Assembly (NCBI RefSeq): GCF_004570325.1
Contig: NZ_SPQO01000017.1
Location: forward strand, 53,468-117,467
Length of the DNA: 64,000 nt
Direction of reading: 5' to 3'
From: Mycobacterium sp. PS03-16
GTDB lineage: Bacteria > Actinomycetota > Actinomycetes > Mycobacteriales > Mycobacteriaceae
Part shown: positions 44,834 to 56,597 of the stretch, piece after piece
Layout: every line of letters starts with the position of its first letter
Numbering within the stretch: the stretch's first letter is position 1
Translations under genes and position numbers: made by a program
The notes under the pieces: model-generated
What the model saw: only the letters and a program-made list of their open reading frames with translations
What the model was told of the DNA's origin: nothing
Databases searched by the model: none

Positions 44834-45664
44834 GTGACGACCCCCTCGGACCCCGGCGCGGGGCACGGCAGGCACGAGAGCCACGAGCACGGCCGCCACG
44901 AGATGCCGCCGCGCGCGGCCGGGTTGCGCCCGGCGGCGCTGACCGGGCGGCTGCGGGGTGGTCGCACCCAGCTGGCGTTCGGTGCGCTGGCGATGCTGCT
45001 GTGTGTCCTGCTCGGTGTCGCGATCGTCACCCAGGTGCGGCAGAACGAGTCGGGGGACTCGCTGGAGACGGCGCGGCCCGCCGACCTGCTGGTGCTGCTG
45101 GACTCGCTGCAACAGCGCGAGGCCGCGCTCAACAGCGAGGTCGCCGAGTTGCAGCGGACGCTGGACGAGCTCGCGGCGTCGGGCAGCAGCGATCAGGCCG
45201 CGATCGAGAACGCCCGGTCCCGCCTGGCGGCGCTGTCGATCCTGATCGGCACCGTCGCCGCAACCGGTCCGGGTGTGATCCTGACCATCACCGACACCAC
45301 TCCGGGCGTGCCCGCCGAGACCATGCTCGACGTGATCAACGAGCTGCGGGCGGCCGGCGCGGAGGCCATCGAGATCCAGGGCGGGTCGGGCGCCCAGCGG
45401 GCCGCGGTGCGCGTCGGGGTGGATACCTGGGTGGTCGGCGCGCCCGGTGCGCTGGTCGTGGACAGCGTCACCCTCAACCCGCCGTATACCGTTGCCGCGA
45501 TTGGCGATCCGCCGACGCTGGCGGCGGCGATGAACATTCCGGGCGGCGCGATGGACAGCATCGAGCGGGTCGGCGGGTCCATGGCCATCCAGCAGTCCGA
45601 GCGGGTCGACGTGACCGCCTTGCGGCAACCGAAAGACCGCCAATACGCTCAGCCAGTGAAGTAG
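44834..45664 (+). CDS. DUF881 membrane-anchored protein (Rv1825 homologue)
   Basis: A 276-residue protein with a His-rich hydrophilic N-terminus, a membrane helix at about 47-68, a heptad-rich coiled coil (QQREAALNSEVAELQRTLDE) and a DUF881 domain (ATGPGVILTITDTTPG). It is a paralogue of the gene at 43550. It starts at GTG. A small gap precedes gcvH. Confidence 0.87.
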   Translation: MTTPSDPGAGHGRHESHEHGRHEMPPRAAGLRPAALTGRLRGGRTQLAFGALAMLLCVLLGVAIVTQVRQNESGDSLETARPADLLVLLDSLQQREAALNSEVAELQRTLDELAASGSSDQAAIENARSRLAALSILIGTVAATGPGVILTITDTTPGVPAETMLDVINELRAAGAEAIEIQGGSGAQRAAVRVGVDTWVVGAPGALVVDSVTLNPPYTVAAIGDPPTLAAAMNIPGGAMDSIERVGGSMAIQQSERVDVTALRQPKDRQYAQPVK

Positions 45665-45715
45665 CACGCCGGCCATCCGGCCGTGCGCATGCCGTCGACT
45701 GCGTAGAGGAGCCCC

Positions 45716-46111
45716 GTGAGCGACATCCCAGCCGAGCTGTACTACACCGAGGAACACGAGTGGGTGCTGCGCACGGGTGACGACACCGTCCGGGTCGGGA
45801 TCACCGACTACGCGCAGGCGGCGCTCGGCGACGTGGTGTTCGTCCAGCTGCCCGACGTCGGCGCCGAGGTGGCCTCCGGCGATTCGTTCGGCGAGGTGGA
45901 GTCCACCAAATCGGTGTCCGACCTGTACGCGCCGGTCAGCGCGAAAGTGCTTGCCGTCAACGCGAATCTGGAGGGCAGCCCGGACCTGGTCAACTCCGAC
46001 CCCTACGGCGAGGGCTGGCTGGTCGACCTGCAGCTCGACGCCGATGACATGGAGGCCGCGCTGGGCGGCCTGCTCGACGCCGACGCCTACCGTGCCGTGG
46101 TGACCGAGTGA
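45716..46111 (+). CDS. gcvH: Glycine cleavage system H protein
   Basis: A 131-residue lipoyl carrier. The lipoylated Lys65 is in VESTKSVSDLYAP, the standard motif, and the length is typical. It shuttles the aminomethyl group between the P, T and L proteins. The P-protein gene gcvB lies about 5.7 kb downstream under a glycine riboswitch, whereas gcvH here has only a short leader (51 bp after the DUF881 gene) and no riboswitch. It starts at GTG 45716. Confidence 0.94.
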   Translation: MSDIPAELYYTEEHEWVLRTGDDTVRVGITDYAQAALGDVVFVQLPDVGAEVASGDSFGEVESTKSVSDLYAPVSAKVLAVNANLEGSPDLVNSDPYGEGWLVDLQLDADDMEAALGGLLDADAYRAVVTE

Positions 46112-46188
46112 GGTGTTGTTAGGGTTTGCAGACCGGGCCGGGCAGTCGGACCGGCGGTGACATGAACCGAGGCGGATCCGGCGGTGGT

Positions 46189-46204
46189 GGACACAATGGT
46201 GTCC
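46189..46204. promoter_or_regulatory. Palindrome upstream of garA
   Basis: GGACAC-AATG-GTGTCC is a perfect 6+4+6 palindrome in the 170-bp gap between gcvH and garA, about 78 bp before the garA start. The binding factor is unknown. Confidence 0.35.
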
Positions 46205-46281
46205 GCTGCGCGGTACGGTCGACGTGACACGTTGAACGAGTACCGGCCGGAGAGCGCCAAGCAGCCAGTGAGGAGCAGCGG

Positions 46282-46761
46282 GTGACGGAACAGGACAAGA
46301 ACTCTGGGGCAGACCAGACGTCTGAAGAAGTCACCGTCGAGACCACTTCGGTCTTCCGCGCCGACTTCCTCAACGAACTGGACGCCCCGGCGGCGGCCGG
46401 CACCGAGAGCGCGGTCTCGGGTGTGGAAGGCCTGCCGGTGGGTTCGGCGTTGCTCGTCGTCAAACGCGGGCCCAACGCAGGTTCCCGGTTCCTGCTCGAC
46501 CAGCCGACGACGTCGGCCGGTCGCCATCCGGACAGCGACATCTTCCTCGACGACGTCACGGTGAGTCGTCGGCACGCCGAGTTCCGTCTCGAGAGCGGCG
46601 AGTTCCAGGTCGTCGACGTCGGCAGCCTCAACGGCACCTACGTCAACCGGGAACCGGTCGATTCCGCGGTGCTGGCCAACGGCGACGAGGTGCAGATCGG
46701 CAAGTTCCGCCTGGTCTTCCTGACCGGCCCCTCGTCCGGCGACAGCGGCTCGAGCAGCTAG
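46282..46761 (+). CDS. garA: FHA-domain regulator GarA
   Basis: A 159-residue phosphorylation-controlled regulator of glutamate and TCA metabolism. The N-terminal tail carries VTVETTSVFRADF with Thr21 and Thr22, the sites phosphorylated by PknG and PknB in M. tuberculosis. The FHA domain (TSAGRHPDSDIFLDDVTVSRRHAEF, then GSLNGTYVNRE) has the phosphopeptide-binding Arg/Ser/Asn. Unphosphorylated GarA inhibits 2-oxoglutarate decarboxylase and glutamate dehydrogenase and stimulates glutamate synthase. The Ser-rich end SGDSGSSS matches known GarA. Confidence 0.95.
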   Translation: MTEQDKNSGADQTSEEVTVETTSVFRADFLNELDAPAAAGTESAVSGVEGLPVGSALLVVKRGPNAGSRFLLDQPTTSAGRHPDSDIFLDDVTVSRRHAEFRLESGEFQVVDVGSLNGTYVNREPVDSAVLANGDEVQIGKFRLVFLTGPSSGDSGSSS

Positions 46762-46791
46762 ACGCCCGATGACCCCCCGCGCGAGGAGGAG

Positions 46792-47526
46792 ATGAGCCAG
46801 CCCGACCAGCCCGCACTGACCGGGATGTCGATCGGCGCGGTGCTCGATCTGCTGCGGCCGGACTTCCCGGACGTGACGATCTCCAAGATCCGGTTCCTGG
46901 AGGCCGAAGGGCTCGTCACCCCGGAGCGCACGGCCTCGGGTTATCGGCGGTTCACCGCCTACGACTGCGCGCGGCTGCGTTTCATCCTGACCGCGCAGCG
47001 CGATCAGTACCTGCCGTTGAAGGTGATCAAGGCACAGCTGGACGCCCAACCCGACGGTGCGCTGCCGGAGCCGAAGGTGGTGTACTCCGTGCCGCGGCTG
47101 GTCCCGGTGGGCGACCCCGGCGACGCCGCGAGGGTGGCCGCCGTCGCACCCACCCAGGTGCGGCTGTCCCGCGAGGATCTGCTGGAGAAGTCGGGCATCG
47201 GCGAGGATCTGCTGGGCGCGCTGGTCAAGGCCGGCGTGATCACCACCGGTGTCGGCGGTTTCTTCGATGAGCACTCCGTGGTGATCGCTCAGTGCGCCCG
47301 TGCGCTGACCGACTACGGTGTGGAGCCGCGGCACCTGCGCGCATTCCGTTCGGCGGCCGACCGGCAGTCCGACCTGATCGCCCAGATCGCCGGACCGGTC
47401 GGCAAAGCCGGTACCACCGGCGCCCGGGACCGGGCGGACGACCTGGCCCGCGAGGTGGCGGCGCTGGCGATCACGCTGCACACGTCATTGATCAAATCGG
47501 CCGTACGCGACGTACTGGATCGCTGA
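46792..47526 (+). CDS. MerR-family regulator (Rv1828 homologue)
   Basis: A 244-residue regulator. The winged helix [31 protein letters not shown] is near residues 27-57, with a long C-terminal domain ([26 protein letters not shown]) unlike metal-binding MerR members. Order after garA equals Rv1827-Rv1828. The ATG at 46792 follows GAGGAGG. Ligand unknown. Confidence 0.9.
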   Translation: MSQPDQPALTGMSIGAVLDLLRPDFPDVTISKIRFLEAEGLVTPERTASGYRRFTAYDCARLRFILTAQRDQYLPLKVIKAQLDAQPDGALPEPKVVYSVPRLVPVGDPGDAARVAAVAPTQVRLSREDLLEKSGIGEDLLGALVKAGVITTGVGGFFDEHSVVIAQCARALTDYGVEPRHLRAFRSAADRQSDLIAQIAGPVGKAGTTGARDRADDLAREVAALAITLHTSLIKSAVRDVLDR

Positions 47527-47631
47527 GGATTAGACTCGGATTCGACGGCTTGTTCGTCGCGTCAGGTCCACGATCTAGAGGCGCAAGCACCGAAGGACGA
47601 CAAGCACACTGGTGCGAAAGGGCAGACACAG

Positions 47632-48126
47632 ATGGCTGAGGTTCGTGTGGTCGGCATTCGCGTGGAGCAGCCCCAGAACCAGCCGGTGCTGCTGCTGCGC
47701 GAGTCCAACGGGGACCGTTATCTGCCGATCTGGATCGGGCAGTCCGAGGCGGCCGCCATCGCGCTCGAACAGCAGGGTGTCGAGCCGGCGCGGCCGCTCA
47801 CCCACGACCTGATCCGCGACGTCATCGCCGCCCTCGGCCATTCGCTGCGGGAGGTGCGCATCGTCGACCTGCAGGAGGGCACCTTCTACGCCGACCTGAT
47901 CTTCGACCGCGACATCAAGGTCTCGGCGCGGCCGTCGGACTCGGTGGCGATCGCGCTGCGCGTCGGCGTCCCGATCTATGTCGAGGAGGCCGTCCTGGCC
48001 GAGGCCGGGCTGCTGATTCCCGACGAGAGCGACGAGGAGTCGGGGGGCGCGGTTCGCGAGGACGAGGTCGAGAAGTTCAAGGAGTTCCTCGACAGCGTGT
48101 CACCCGATGACTTCAAGGCCACCTGA
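47632..48126 (+). CDS. DUF151 bifunctional-nuclease-family protein (Rv1829 homologue)
   Basis: A 164-residue protein: MAEVRVVGIRVEQPQNQPVL, then GDRYLPIWIGQSEAAAIALEQ and the acidic tail EDEVEKFKEFLDSV. The DUF151 family includes enzymes reported to have RNase and DNase activity. It lies between two MerR genes, as in Rv1828-1830. Start ATG 47632. Confidence 0.9.
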   Translation: MAEVRVVGIRVEQPQNQPVLLLRESNGDRYLPIWIGQSEAAAIALEQQGVEPARPLTHDLIRDVIAALGHSLREVRIVDLQEGTFYADLIFDRDIKVSARPSDSVAIALRVGVPIYVEEAVLAEAGLLIPDESDEESGGAVREDEVEKFKEFLDSVSPDDFKAT

Positions 48127-48381
48127 GCGCGTCGGCGCACACCGGGCATCCCGGCGAGGTGTTGGTCACGGATGCGTCTCAACTGGGCGGCACGACGCCG
48201 ACACGCGGTGTGAGTGTCTGCCAACCGCGATTCCGGCGGCCATACTTTGGGGGCGACGAGCAGTCAGGACCGGAGTGAAAAGCGTATGCTCGAACGCATT
48301 CGGGCTTGCGGGTAACGGCACCGAACTGCACGTCGCGGCAGGGTGGTAGTGGGCGAGTTCGAACGGCGAGAGGATTCGATA

Positions 48382-49005
48382 GTGGGCGACACGCCTCGGC
48401 AGGGAGAGCTGGATCTGTCGACCGATAACGCTCCGGCGGAGTCGGTCACCCGGGCGACCAGCGAACCCGTGCAGGCGGGGCTGTTCCCCGATGACTCCGT
48501 CCCCGACGAACTGGTCGGCTACCGCGGGCCCAGCGCCTGCCAGATCGCCGGCATCACCTACCGGCAGCTCGACTACTGGGCACGCACCTCGCTGGTGGTC
48601 CCCTCCATCCGCGGCGCGGCGGGCTCGGGCAGTCAGCGGCTGTACTCGTTCAAGGACATCCTCGTCCTCAAGATCGTCAAGCGGTTGCTCGACACCGGCA
48701 TCTCGCTGCACAACATCCGGGTGGCCGTCGATCATCTGCGCCAGCGCGGCGTCAGCGACCTGGCCAACATCACGCTCTTCTCCGACGGCACCACGGTCTA
48801 CGAGTGCACGTCCGCCGAGGAGGTGGTCGACCTCCTGCAGGGGGGACAGGGCGTGTTCGGTATCGCGGTCTCCGGCGCGATGCGCGAGTTGACCGGCGCC
48901 ATCGCCGACTTCCCGGGTGAGCGGGCTGACGGTGGCGAGTCCATCGCGGCGCCCGAGGACGAACTGGCGTCGCGGCGCAAGCACCGCGACCGCAAGATCG
49001 GCTGA
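48382..49005 (+). CDS. MerR-family regulator (Rv1830 homologue)
   Basis: A 207-residue regulator. The helix ITYRQLDYWARTSLVVPSIRG is the DNA-binding part, then KDILVLKIVKRLLDTGISLHNIRVAVDHLRQRG. Such MerR proteins occur next to DUF151 genes in actinobacteria; Rv1830 homologues affect cell division and antibiotic tolerance. I start at GTG 48382 because AGAGGA lies 7 bases before it; a GTG at 48343 would add 13 residues and brings the length closer to Rv1830. Confidence 0.88.
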   Translation: MGDTPRQGELDLSTDNAPAESVTRATSEPVQAGLFPDDSVPDELVGYRGPSACQIAGITYRQLDYWARTSLVVPSIRGAAGSGSQRLYSFKDILVLKIVKRLLDTGISLHNIRVAVDHLRQRGVSDLANITLFSDGTTVYECTSAEEVVDLLQGGQGVFGIAVSGAMRELTGAIADFPGERADGGESIAAPEDELASRRKHRDRKIG

Positions 49006-49019
49006 GCCCGAAATCTCTT

Positions 49020-49043
49020 GTCAGCGTTCATATTTGCGCTGAC
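49020..49043. promoter_or_regulatory. Inverted repeat after the second MerR gene
   Basis: GTCAGCG at 49020-49026 and CGCTGAC at 49037-49043 form perfect arms around an AT-rich loop. It could be an operator or a weak terminator for the MerR gene. Confidence 0.4.
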
Positions 49044-49049
49044 CGAACG

Positions 49050-49074
49050 AAACCCTGCCCCAGTCAAGGGTTTT
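49050..49074. terminator. Terminator-like hairpin between MerR and beta-glucosidase genes
   Basis: AAACCCT at 49050-49056 pairs with AGGGTTT at 49067-49073, and a T-run (TTTT, 49071-49074) closes it on the plus strand. It may end MerR transcription before the inserted glycosidase gene. Confidence 0.4.
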
Positions 49075-49109
49075 GGCTGCCGGTGACCTCGGCCACGTAC
49101 GGTTGACCC

Positions 49110-51485
49110 ATGGATTCAGCCGATCTGAGCCTCGACGAGCAGGTGTCGCTGCTGTCGGGCGCCACCGCCTTCCGGACGCGGGCCCTTCCCAGCCACGGGG
49201 TCGGTTCGCTGCTGATGGCCGACGGGCCGCACGGTCTGCGGGTTCCGGCAGGCGACGGCGACCACCTCGGCGTCGGCGGGAGCCGGCCGGCCACCTGTTT
49301 CCCACCGGCGGTCACGCTGGCCGGTAGCTGGGATGACGATCTGGCCCGTGAGGTCGGTGTCGCGATCGGCGTGGAAGCGCGGGCCCTCGGCGTGGACGTC
49401 GTGCTGGGGCCGGGCCTCAACATCAAGCGCCACCCGTTCTGCGGACGCAACTTCGAGTACTTCTCCGAAGATCCCGTGCTGTCCGGCCGCATGGCCGCCG
49501 CGGTGGTCGACGGCATCCAGCGCACCGGCACCGGGGCCTGCCTGAAGCACTATGCGGTCAACAACCAGGAGGGTCACCGCTTCGTGGTGGACGCCGTGGT
49601 CGACGAACGCACCCTTCGCGAGCTCTACCTGGCCGGATTCGAGTACGCCGTGCGCGCGAGCCGCCCCTGGACGGTGATGGCCGCCTACAACCGCGTCAAC
49701 GGCGTCTACGCCACCGAGCATCGCGTGCTGCTCACCGACATTCTGCGCACCGAATGGGGTTTCGACGGGCTGGTGATGTCGGACTGGGGTGCGGTGAGCG
49801 ACCGGGTGCGGTCGCTGGCGGCCGGTCTGGATCTGGAGATGCCCGGCAGTGCCGGCCTGTTCGACGGTGAGGTGCGCGACGCGGTGCGTTCCGGGCGGCT
49901 GCCGGCCGCGGCGGTGGCAGCCGCTGCGCGGCGCGTCGCCGATCTGGCCGCGCGTGCCCCTCGCACTGCTCAGGGCAGCATTCCGGTCGAGGAGCACGAC
50001 GCCTTGGCCGCCCGGGTGGCCGCGGAGTCCACGGTGCTGCTGCGCAACGACGGCACGCTGCCGCTGACCGGCACCGAACGCGTCGCGCTGATCGGTGCGT
50101 TCGCCGAGAAGCCGCGTTATCAGGGCAGCGGTAGTTCCCTGGTCACGCCCACCCGCGTGACGTCTGCGCTGGCCGCACTGCGTGAGCGCGGTGCCGACGT
50201 GGTGTATGCGCCCGGCTACGACGCCGAGCGGTCGGAACCGGATGGGGCGCTGATCGAGCAGGCCGTCGCCGTCGCCCGCGACGCCCAGGTCGCGGTGGTG
50301 ATGGTCGGGCTGCCCGCGGTGCACGAGAGTGAGGGATTCGACCGGACCACACTGGCCCTGCCGGAGCAGCACGACGCGCTGGTGGCCGCGGTGTGCGCGG
50401 CGAATCCGCGCACCGTGGTGGTGCTGTCCAACGGGGCGCCGGTGCTGATGCCGTGGCATGGTGACGCCGCCGCGATCGTCGAGTCCTACCTCGGCGGGCA
50501 GGCCGGCGGCGCGGGCCTGGTGGCAGCGCTCCATGACGACATCGCGCCGGGCGGGCGGCTCGCCGAGTCCTTCCCGGCCGCGCAGCGCGACGTCGCCGCC
50601 GACCGCTGGTTCCCCGGCGTGTCACGACAGGTGACCTATCGGGAGGGCCTGTTCGTCGGGTATCGCCACCACGTCAGCAGCGGGGTGGCGCCGCTGTTCC
50701 CGTTCGGGCACGGATTGAGCTACACCGAGTTCGCGTGGACCGACGCCGCGGTCGACCGCGGCCGGGTGGCGCCGGGTGAGGGCGTCACGGTCACGGTCCG
50801 GGTCACCAACGTCGGCGCCCGCGCCGGATCCGACGTCGTGCAGATCTACCTCGCCGACCGGACGGGTGTGGTGCTGCGCCCCGAGCGTGCGCTGGCCGGA
50901 TACGCCAAGGTGCGGCTGGCGCCGGGGGAGACGCGGGATGTCGCGGTCGCGGTCGCGCCGCGCGCGTTCGAGTACTACGACGTCGACGCGGCCGGTTGGC
51001 GCGCCCCGCGCGGGCGGTACGAGCTGTTGGTCGCACGGTCCAGCGCCGACGTCGTGCACCGGCTGGACGTGGAGGTGACCGGCGGCGTGACGCGGGCGGC
51101 GGAACCCGCGGACACTCCCGCCGTCGCGGCCGCCGACCGCGACTTCGTCCGACGGCTGGGCCACCCGCTGCCGCCCGTGCTCCCGGCGCGTCCGTTCACC
51201 CGTGACTCCACGCTCGGCGAGTTCTCGGCGACCTGGGCGGGCCGGGCCCTGATGTGGGTGATCACCACCGGTGCCCTGCGCAGTCGGGCGACCGGCGCGG
51301 ATCCGGCCGTCCGCCGGATGGTGGAGCGCTCGATCGCCGAGATTCCGTTGCGGTCGGTGGCGATCTTCTCGCGTGGCGTGCTGCGGCTGCCGGTGGTCGA
51401 TGCCGTCGTGGCCCTGGGCAACCGCGATCGGGCTGCGCTCGCCGCGCTGGTCAGGCGGTCGGTGCGGCGGGTGACGTCGCGGTGA
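49110..51485 (+). CDS. Glycoside hydrolase family 3 beta-glucosidase
   Basis: A 791-residue GH3 enzyme. The first domain ends with the nucleophile Asp225 in MSDWGAV, then a six-stranded domain ([19 protein letters not shown]) carries the general-acid region, and a fibronectin-III-like module ([25 protein letters not shown]) follows near residues 550-640. About 100 extra residues end the chain. No signal peptide is seen, so it is cytosolic. It breaks beta-linked glucosides or similar sugars. The gene lies between the second MerR gene and the glycine riboswitch, not expected in the Rv1830-1832 order, so it is an insertion. Confidence 0.92.
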   Translation: MDSADLSLDEQVSLLSGATAFRTRALPSHGVGSLLMADGPHGLRVPAGDGDHLGVGGSRPATCFPPAVTLAGSWDDDLAREVGVAIGVEARALGVDVVLGPGLNIKRHPFCGRNFEYFSEDPVLSGRMAAAVVDGIQRTGTGACLKHYAVNNQEGHRFVVDAVVDERTLRELYLAGFEYAVRASRPWTVMAAYNRVNGVYATEHRVLLTDILRTEWGFDGLVMSDWGAVSDRVRSLAAGLDLEMPGSAGLFDGEVRDAVRSGRLPAAAVAAAARRVADLAARAPRTAQGSIPVEEHDALAARVAAESTVLLRNDGTLPLTGTERVALIGAFAEKPRYQGSGSSLVTPTRVTSALAALRERGADVVYAPGYDAERSEPDGALIEQAVAVARDAQVAVVMVGLPAVHESEGFDRTTLALPEQHDALVAAVCAANPRTVVVLSNGAPVLMPWHGDAAAIVESYLGGQAGGAGLVAALHDDIAPGGRLAESFPAAQRDVAADRWFPGVSRQVTYREGLFVGYRHHVSSGVAPLFPFGHGLSYTEFAWTDAAVDRGRVAPGEGVTVTVRVTNVGARAGSDVVQIYLADRTGVVLRPERALAGYAKVRLAPGETRDVAVAVAPRAFEYYDVDAAGWRAPRGRYELLVARSSADVVHRLDVEVTGGVTRAAEPADTPAVAAADRDFVRRLGHPLPPVLPARPFTRDSTLGEFSATWAGRALMWVITTGALRSRATGADPAVRRMVERSIAEIPLRSVAIFSRGVLRLPVVDAVVALGNRDRAALAALVRRSVRRVTSR

Positions 51486-51526
51486 ACGCGGCCGGCCCCG
51501 ACCGGCTAGACTGGGCGGCGCATCGC

Positions 51527-51750
51527 CCGTGTGCGGGAGAGTTCCGTGACAGCCAGTCCCGGACGCCGAAGGAGCAACACCTCTCCGTCAACCTCTCAGG
51601 CACCCAGGACCGTCCACGGCCCCGATGCCTCTGGAAAGCGGTGGACGTTGCCCGTCCGCCCGCCCATGGGGAAAGGCGTGCCGGGCTCCGACGCCCCCGC
51701 TGAATCTCTCAGGCGCCCGGTGCGGGTCGACGACAGAGGGAGAGGAACCG
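51527..51750 (+). promoter_or_regulatory. Tandem glycine riboswitch
   Basis: Two glycine-aptamer signatures precede gcvB: GCGGGAGAG near 51533 with GCCGAAGGAGCAAC and CTCTCAGGCA for the first, then GAATCTCTCAGGC and GACAGAGGGAGAGG for the second. The linker between aptamers holds TCTGGAAAG. It is placed 33 bp before the gcvB start and should turn on P-protein expression when glycine is high. Confidence 0.9.
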
Positions 51751-51782
51751 ACTGCGGTTCTGCCCCCGGAGGAGACCCACCC

Positions 51783-54621
<2,839 letters not shown>

Positions 54622-54629
<8 letters not shown>

Positions 54630-54669
54630 GCGGACGCCACCGGCCTGAGCGTTCGCGTGAGCGGACGCT
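54622..54669. repeat. 17-bp direct repeat at the gcvB end
   Basis: TTCGCGTGAGCGGACGC occurs at 54622-54638, over the last codons and stop of gcvB, and again at 54653-54669 (period 31). It may mark a small duplication at the boundary to the accessory region. Confidence 0.6.
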
Positions 54670-54671
54670 CA
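54648..54671. terminator. Hairpin with GTGA tetraloop between gcvB and the HTH gene
   Basis: GAGCGTTCGC and GCGGACGCTC form 10 base pairs (one G-T wobble) around a GTGA loop. There is no T-run. It lies between convergent genes and could stop transcription from both sides. Confidence 0.45.
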
Positions 54672-55067
54672 GAGTGGTGGCGAATCCGGACGCGGCCGAG
54701 GTGGCGTGACCGTGCGCCGTGCGCGGCGCGCGGTCTGCTCAGGCAGGCCCGTCAGCGTCGATGGCCCCGCCATCGATCGGCCTAAAGGGTGGCGTTCCTC
54801 TTCCACATAGTCGGCCACCTCGCTCACTTCAATACGCCCGTATCGCACGAGCAGGTCGACGGGGTTGAGACCGAGGTTGCGCGCCGCGGTCAGGAGTGTG
54901 TCCGTAGTGGTCAGCGCGCCTCTGGCCTGCCGGTCGTAGTACGTCGAGCGGGACATCTCGACCGCGGCGAGGACCTCATCGAGCGTCAGTTTGCGGCCGG
55001 TGAGGTAGGACAGCACGAGGCCGAGATCCTTGTCGGCGTCAGCACCGGTGGGCATCGCCGAGTTCAC
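54669..55067 (-). CDS. Small helix-turn-helix regulator
   Basis: A 132-residue protein. The N-terminal 80 residues (GLVLSYLTGRKLTLDEVLAA, MSRSTYYDRQARG and TDTLLTAARNLGLNPVDLLV) fit an XRE/immunity-repressor-like helix-turn-helix; the tail is Pro/Arg-rich. It starts at GTG 55067, overlapping the thioesterase stop by 4 bp, so it is made with that protein. It is a candidate regulator of the adjacent lipid-polyketide cluster. It is not clearly EspR, although both are XRE-like. Confidence 0.75.
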   Translation of the reverse strand: MNSAMPTGADADKDLGLVLSYLTGRKLTLDEVLAAVEMSRSTYYDRQARGALTTTDTLLTAARNLGLNPVDLLVRYGRIEVSEVADYVEEERHPLGRSMAGPSTLTGLPEQTARRARRTVTPPRPRPDSPPL

Positions 55068-55810
55068 GATGTCCGCGTCTCTGACAGCACCGCCATGCGT
55101 TTCTCGATGTCGGCGACCAGGTCGGCACTGTCCTCGGTGACATAGAAGTGCCCGCCGGGGACGGTGCGCAGCGCGAAACCGGCGGTGGTGAACTGGCTCC
55201 ACGCCGCGATGCTGTCGTAGGCGACCGCGGTGTCCTCGGCGGCCGCATAGGCATAGATGGGGCAGGACACCGTGGTGCCTTCGGGGCAGCTGTAGCTCGT
55301 GATGGCGCCATAGTTCCGCAGGGTCTTGAGGACCGTGGATCCGAACGCGCCGCCGAGGAAGTTCGTGTCGGTGCCCGCCATCGCGGCGACCATGCCGAGC
55401 AGTTCGTCGTCTGAGCCCTGATGGAGGTATTCGTAGCCGCCGTGTCCGGGGGCCGGTGAGGCCGAGACGAACAGCGCGGCAAGCGGTTTCCCATCTCGCT
55501 CGAGGCGGTGCGCGATGTCGAACGCGATGAGCCCGCCCATGCTGTGGCCGAAGAAGCACACATCGGTGTCGGGGATGTTGGGTTGCAGCATCGCGTAGAT
55601 CTCGTCACTGAGCTCGGAGATGCTGCTGAGCTCGGTGACGTCGTGCCGACCCACCCGGCCCGGGTACTGGACGGCGACGCGCTTCGTCGCGGTCCGAAAC
55701 GATCTGGAGAACCGCACGTAGTCACGTGCGGAGCCGCCGGCGTGCGGGAAGATGAACAACGTCCCGTTGTCCGGCGCACCCGCGCTGTGCGGTGCCTTGG
55801 CATTGGTCAT
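55064..55810 (-). CDS. Type II thioesterase (TesA-like)
   Basis: A 248-residue alpha/beta hydrolase. The nucleophile is Ser90 in GHSMGG, and Asp193 and His221 (GGHFYV) complete the triad; IFPHAGGSARDY at the N-terminus is typical of TesA/GrsT enzymes. These remove wrong acyl groups from polyketide synthases or release products; mycobacterial TesA is needed for phthiocerol dimycocerosate synthesis. The ATG at 55810 has GGGGGA upstream. It is divergent from the FAAL and PKS genes and 1.57 kb away, whereas tesA lies on the same strand in M. tuberculosis. Confidence 0.88.
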   Translation of the reverse strand: MTNAKAPHSAGAPDNGTLFIFPHAGGSARDYVRFSRSFRTATKRVAVQYPGRVGRHDVTELSSISELSDEIYAMLQPNIPDTDVCFFGHSMGGLIAFDIAHRLERDGKPLAALFVSASPAPGHGGYEYLHQGSDDELLGMVAAMAGTDTNFLGGAFGSTVLKTLRNYGAITSYSCPEGTTVSCPIYAYAAAEDTAVAYDSIAAWSQFTTAGFALRTVPGGHFYVTEDSADLVADIEKRMAVLSETRTS

Positions 55811-56045
55811 TCGTCCCCCTGATCCTGCGCACGCCCCGGGATGAGCCGTGGGCGCATCGCGTCGCCGCGGCGTCGCGGTCGACGACCAGATCATCGCCTA
55901 CGCGACCGTAAAAGTGCAGTACATCGGTGGTTTTGTCGCGAAGTCTCCGACAAGCTCCGGCGTTTCCGGGGGCTGCGGCGCGTTGCTGGCGGCAGCCCAC
56001 ACCGCTCGCCCGGGGATCCAGAAAAGATTCCGGGAGTCCGGATGT

Positions 56046-56597
56046 TTAGCAATCGTGCGAACGGGTAAGGCCCCTCCGAGCGAGGGGCGAGTGTGCGATT
56101 GTGACCCTCGCCATAACAGCGTGTGCGGCGACTGACATGGGTGCATGCGCGTCAATTATGCGACGCCGTGCATCCAGGCGGCCCTCGCGGCGATTCTTGC
56201 CCGTGGCAAGCATTCGATGCGGCGAACCCGACTGGACCGTGCGGCGGCTGTCTGACCAATCACGTTGTGCGGCAATCCGTTTGTTCGATTCGGTCATGGC
56301 CGGAGTGGCCGTTCGAGCATCTGGGCGAAAACCGTAAAGACGCAAGCCATGGTGCCGATTGCAAGGATTCTCACGTACTGAAATGTGATGAATGTTGGCA
56401 ATTCGTTCTATTGAGCAATTTGTGAACCGGAATTCTTTGGTGCTATTCACGGCTGGCGATTGGAATTGTGTGAGCCCGTGCAGTGCCGATATGCCGATGC
56501 GGCCGCGGCGGGCGGTCGTCGTCGCACGGGTACTTCCGGCTGACGCGTCGCTGGGCTTAGCTGATACCTGAGCCAATTCAAAGAACTTCGTTGCCAT
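56046..56597 (-). CDS. Possible small protein gene, weak support
   Basis: A frame of 183 residues opens MATKFFELAQVSAK at 56597 behind a good Shine-Dalgarno (AAGGGAG, 6 bases before the ATG). The arms TCGTTGC/GCAACGA (seven pairs) flank the Shine-Dalgarno and ATG, so the start could sit in a hairpin loop. Residues after about 40 are Arg/Ser/His-rich with low GC at third positions, unlike mycobacterial genes. The true product may be a short peptide, a decayed gene, or nothing. Confidence 0.22.
   Translation of the reverse strand: MATKFFELAQVSAKPSDASAGSTRATTTARRGRIGISALHGLTQFQSPAVNSTKEFRFTNCSIERIANIHHISVRENPCNRHHGLRLYGFRPDARTATPAMTESNKRIAAQRDWSDSRRTVQSGSPHRMLATGKNRREGRLDARRRIIDAHAPMSVAAHAVMARVTIAHSPLARRGLTRSHDC

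Noticed and set aside
54669..55067. Identity of the small HTH protein as EspR
   Set aside because: It shares only a general XRE-like helix pattern; the typical EspR start and C-terminal dimer helices are not seen.
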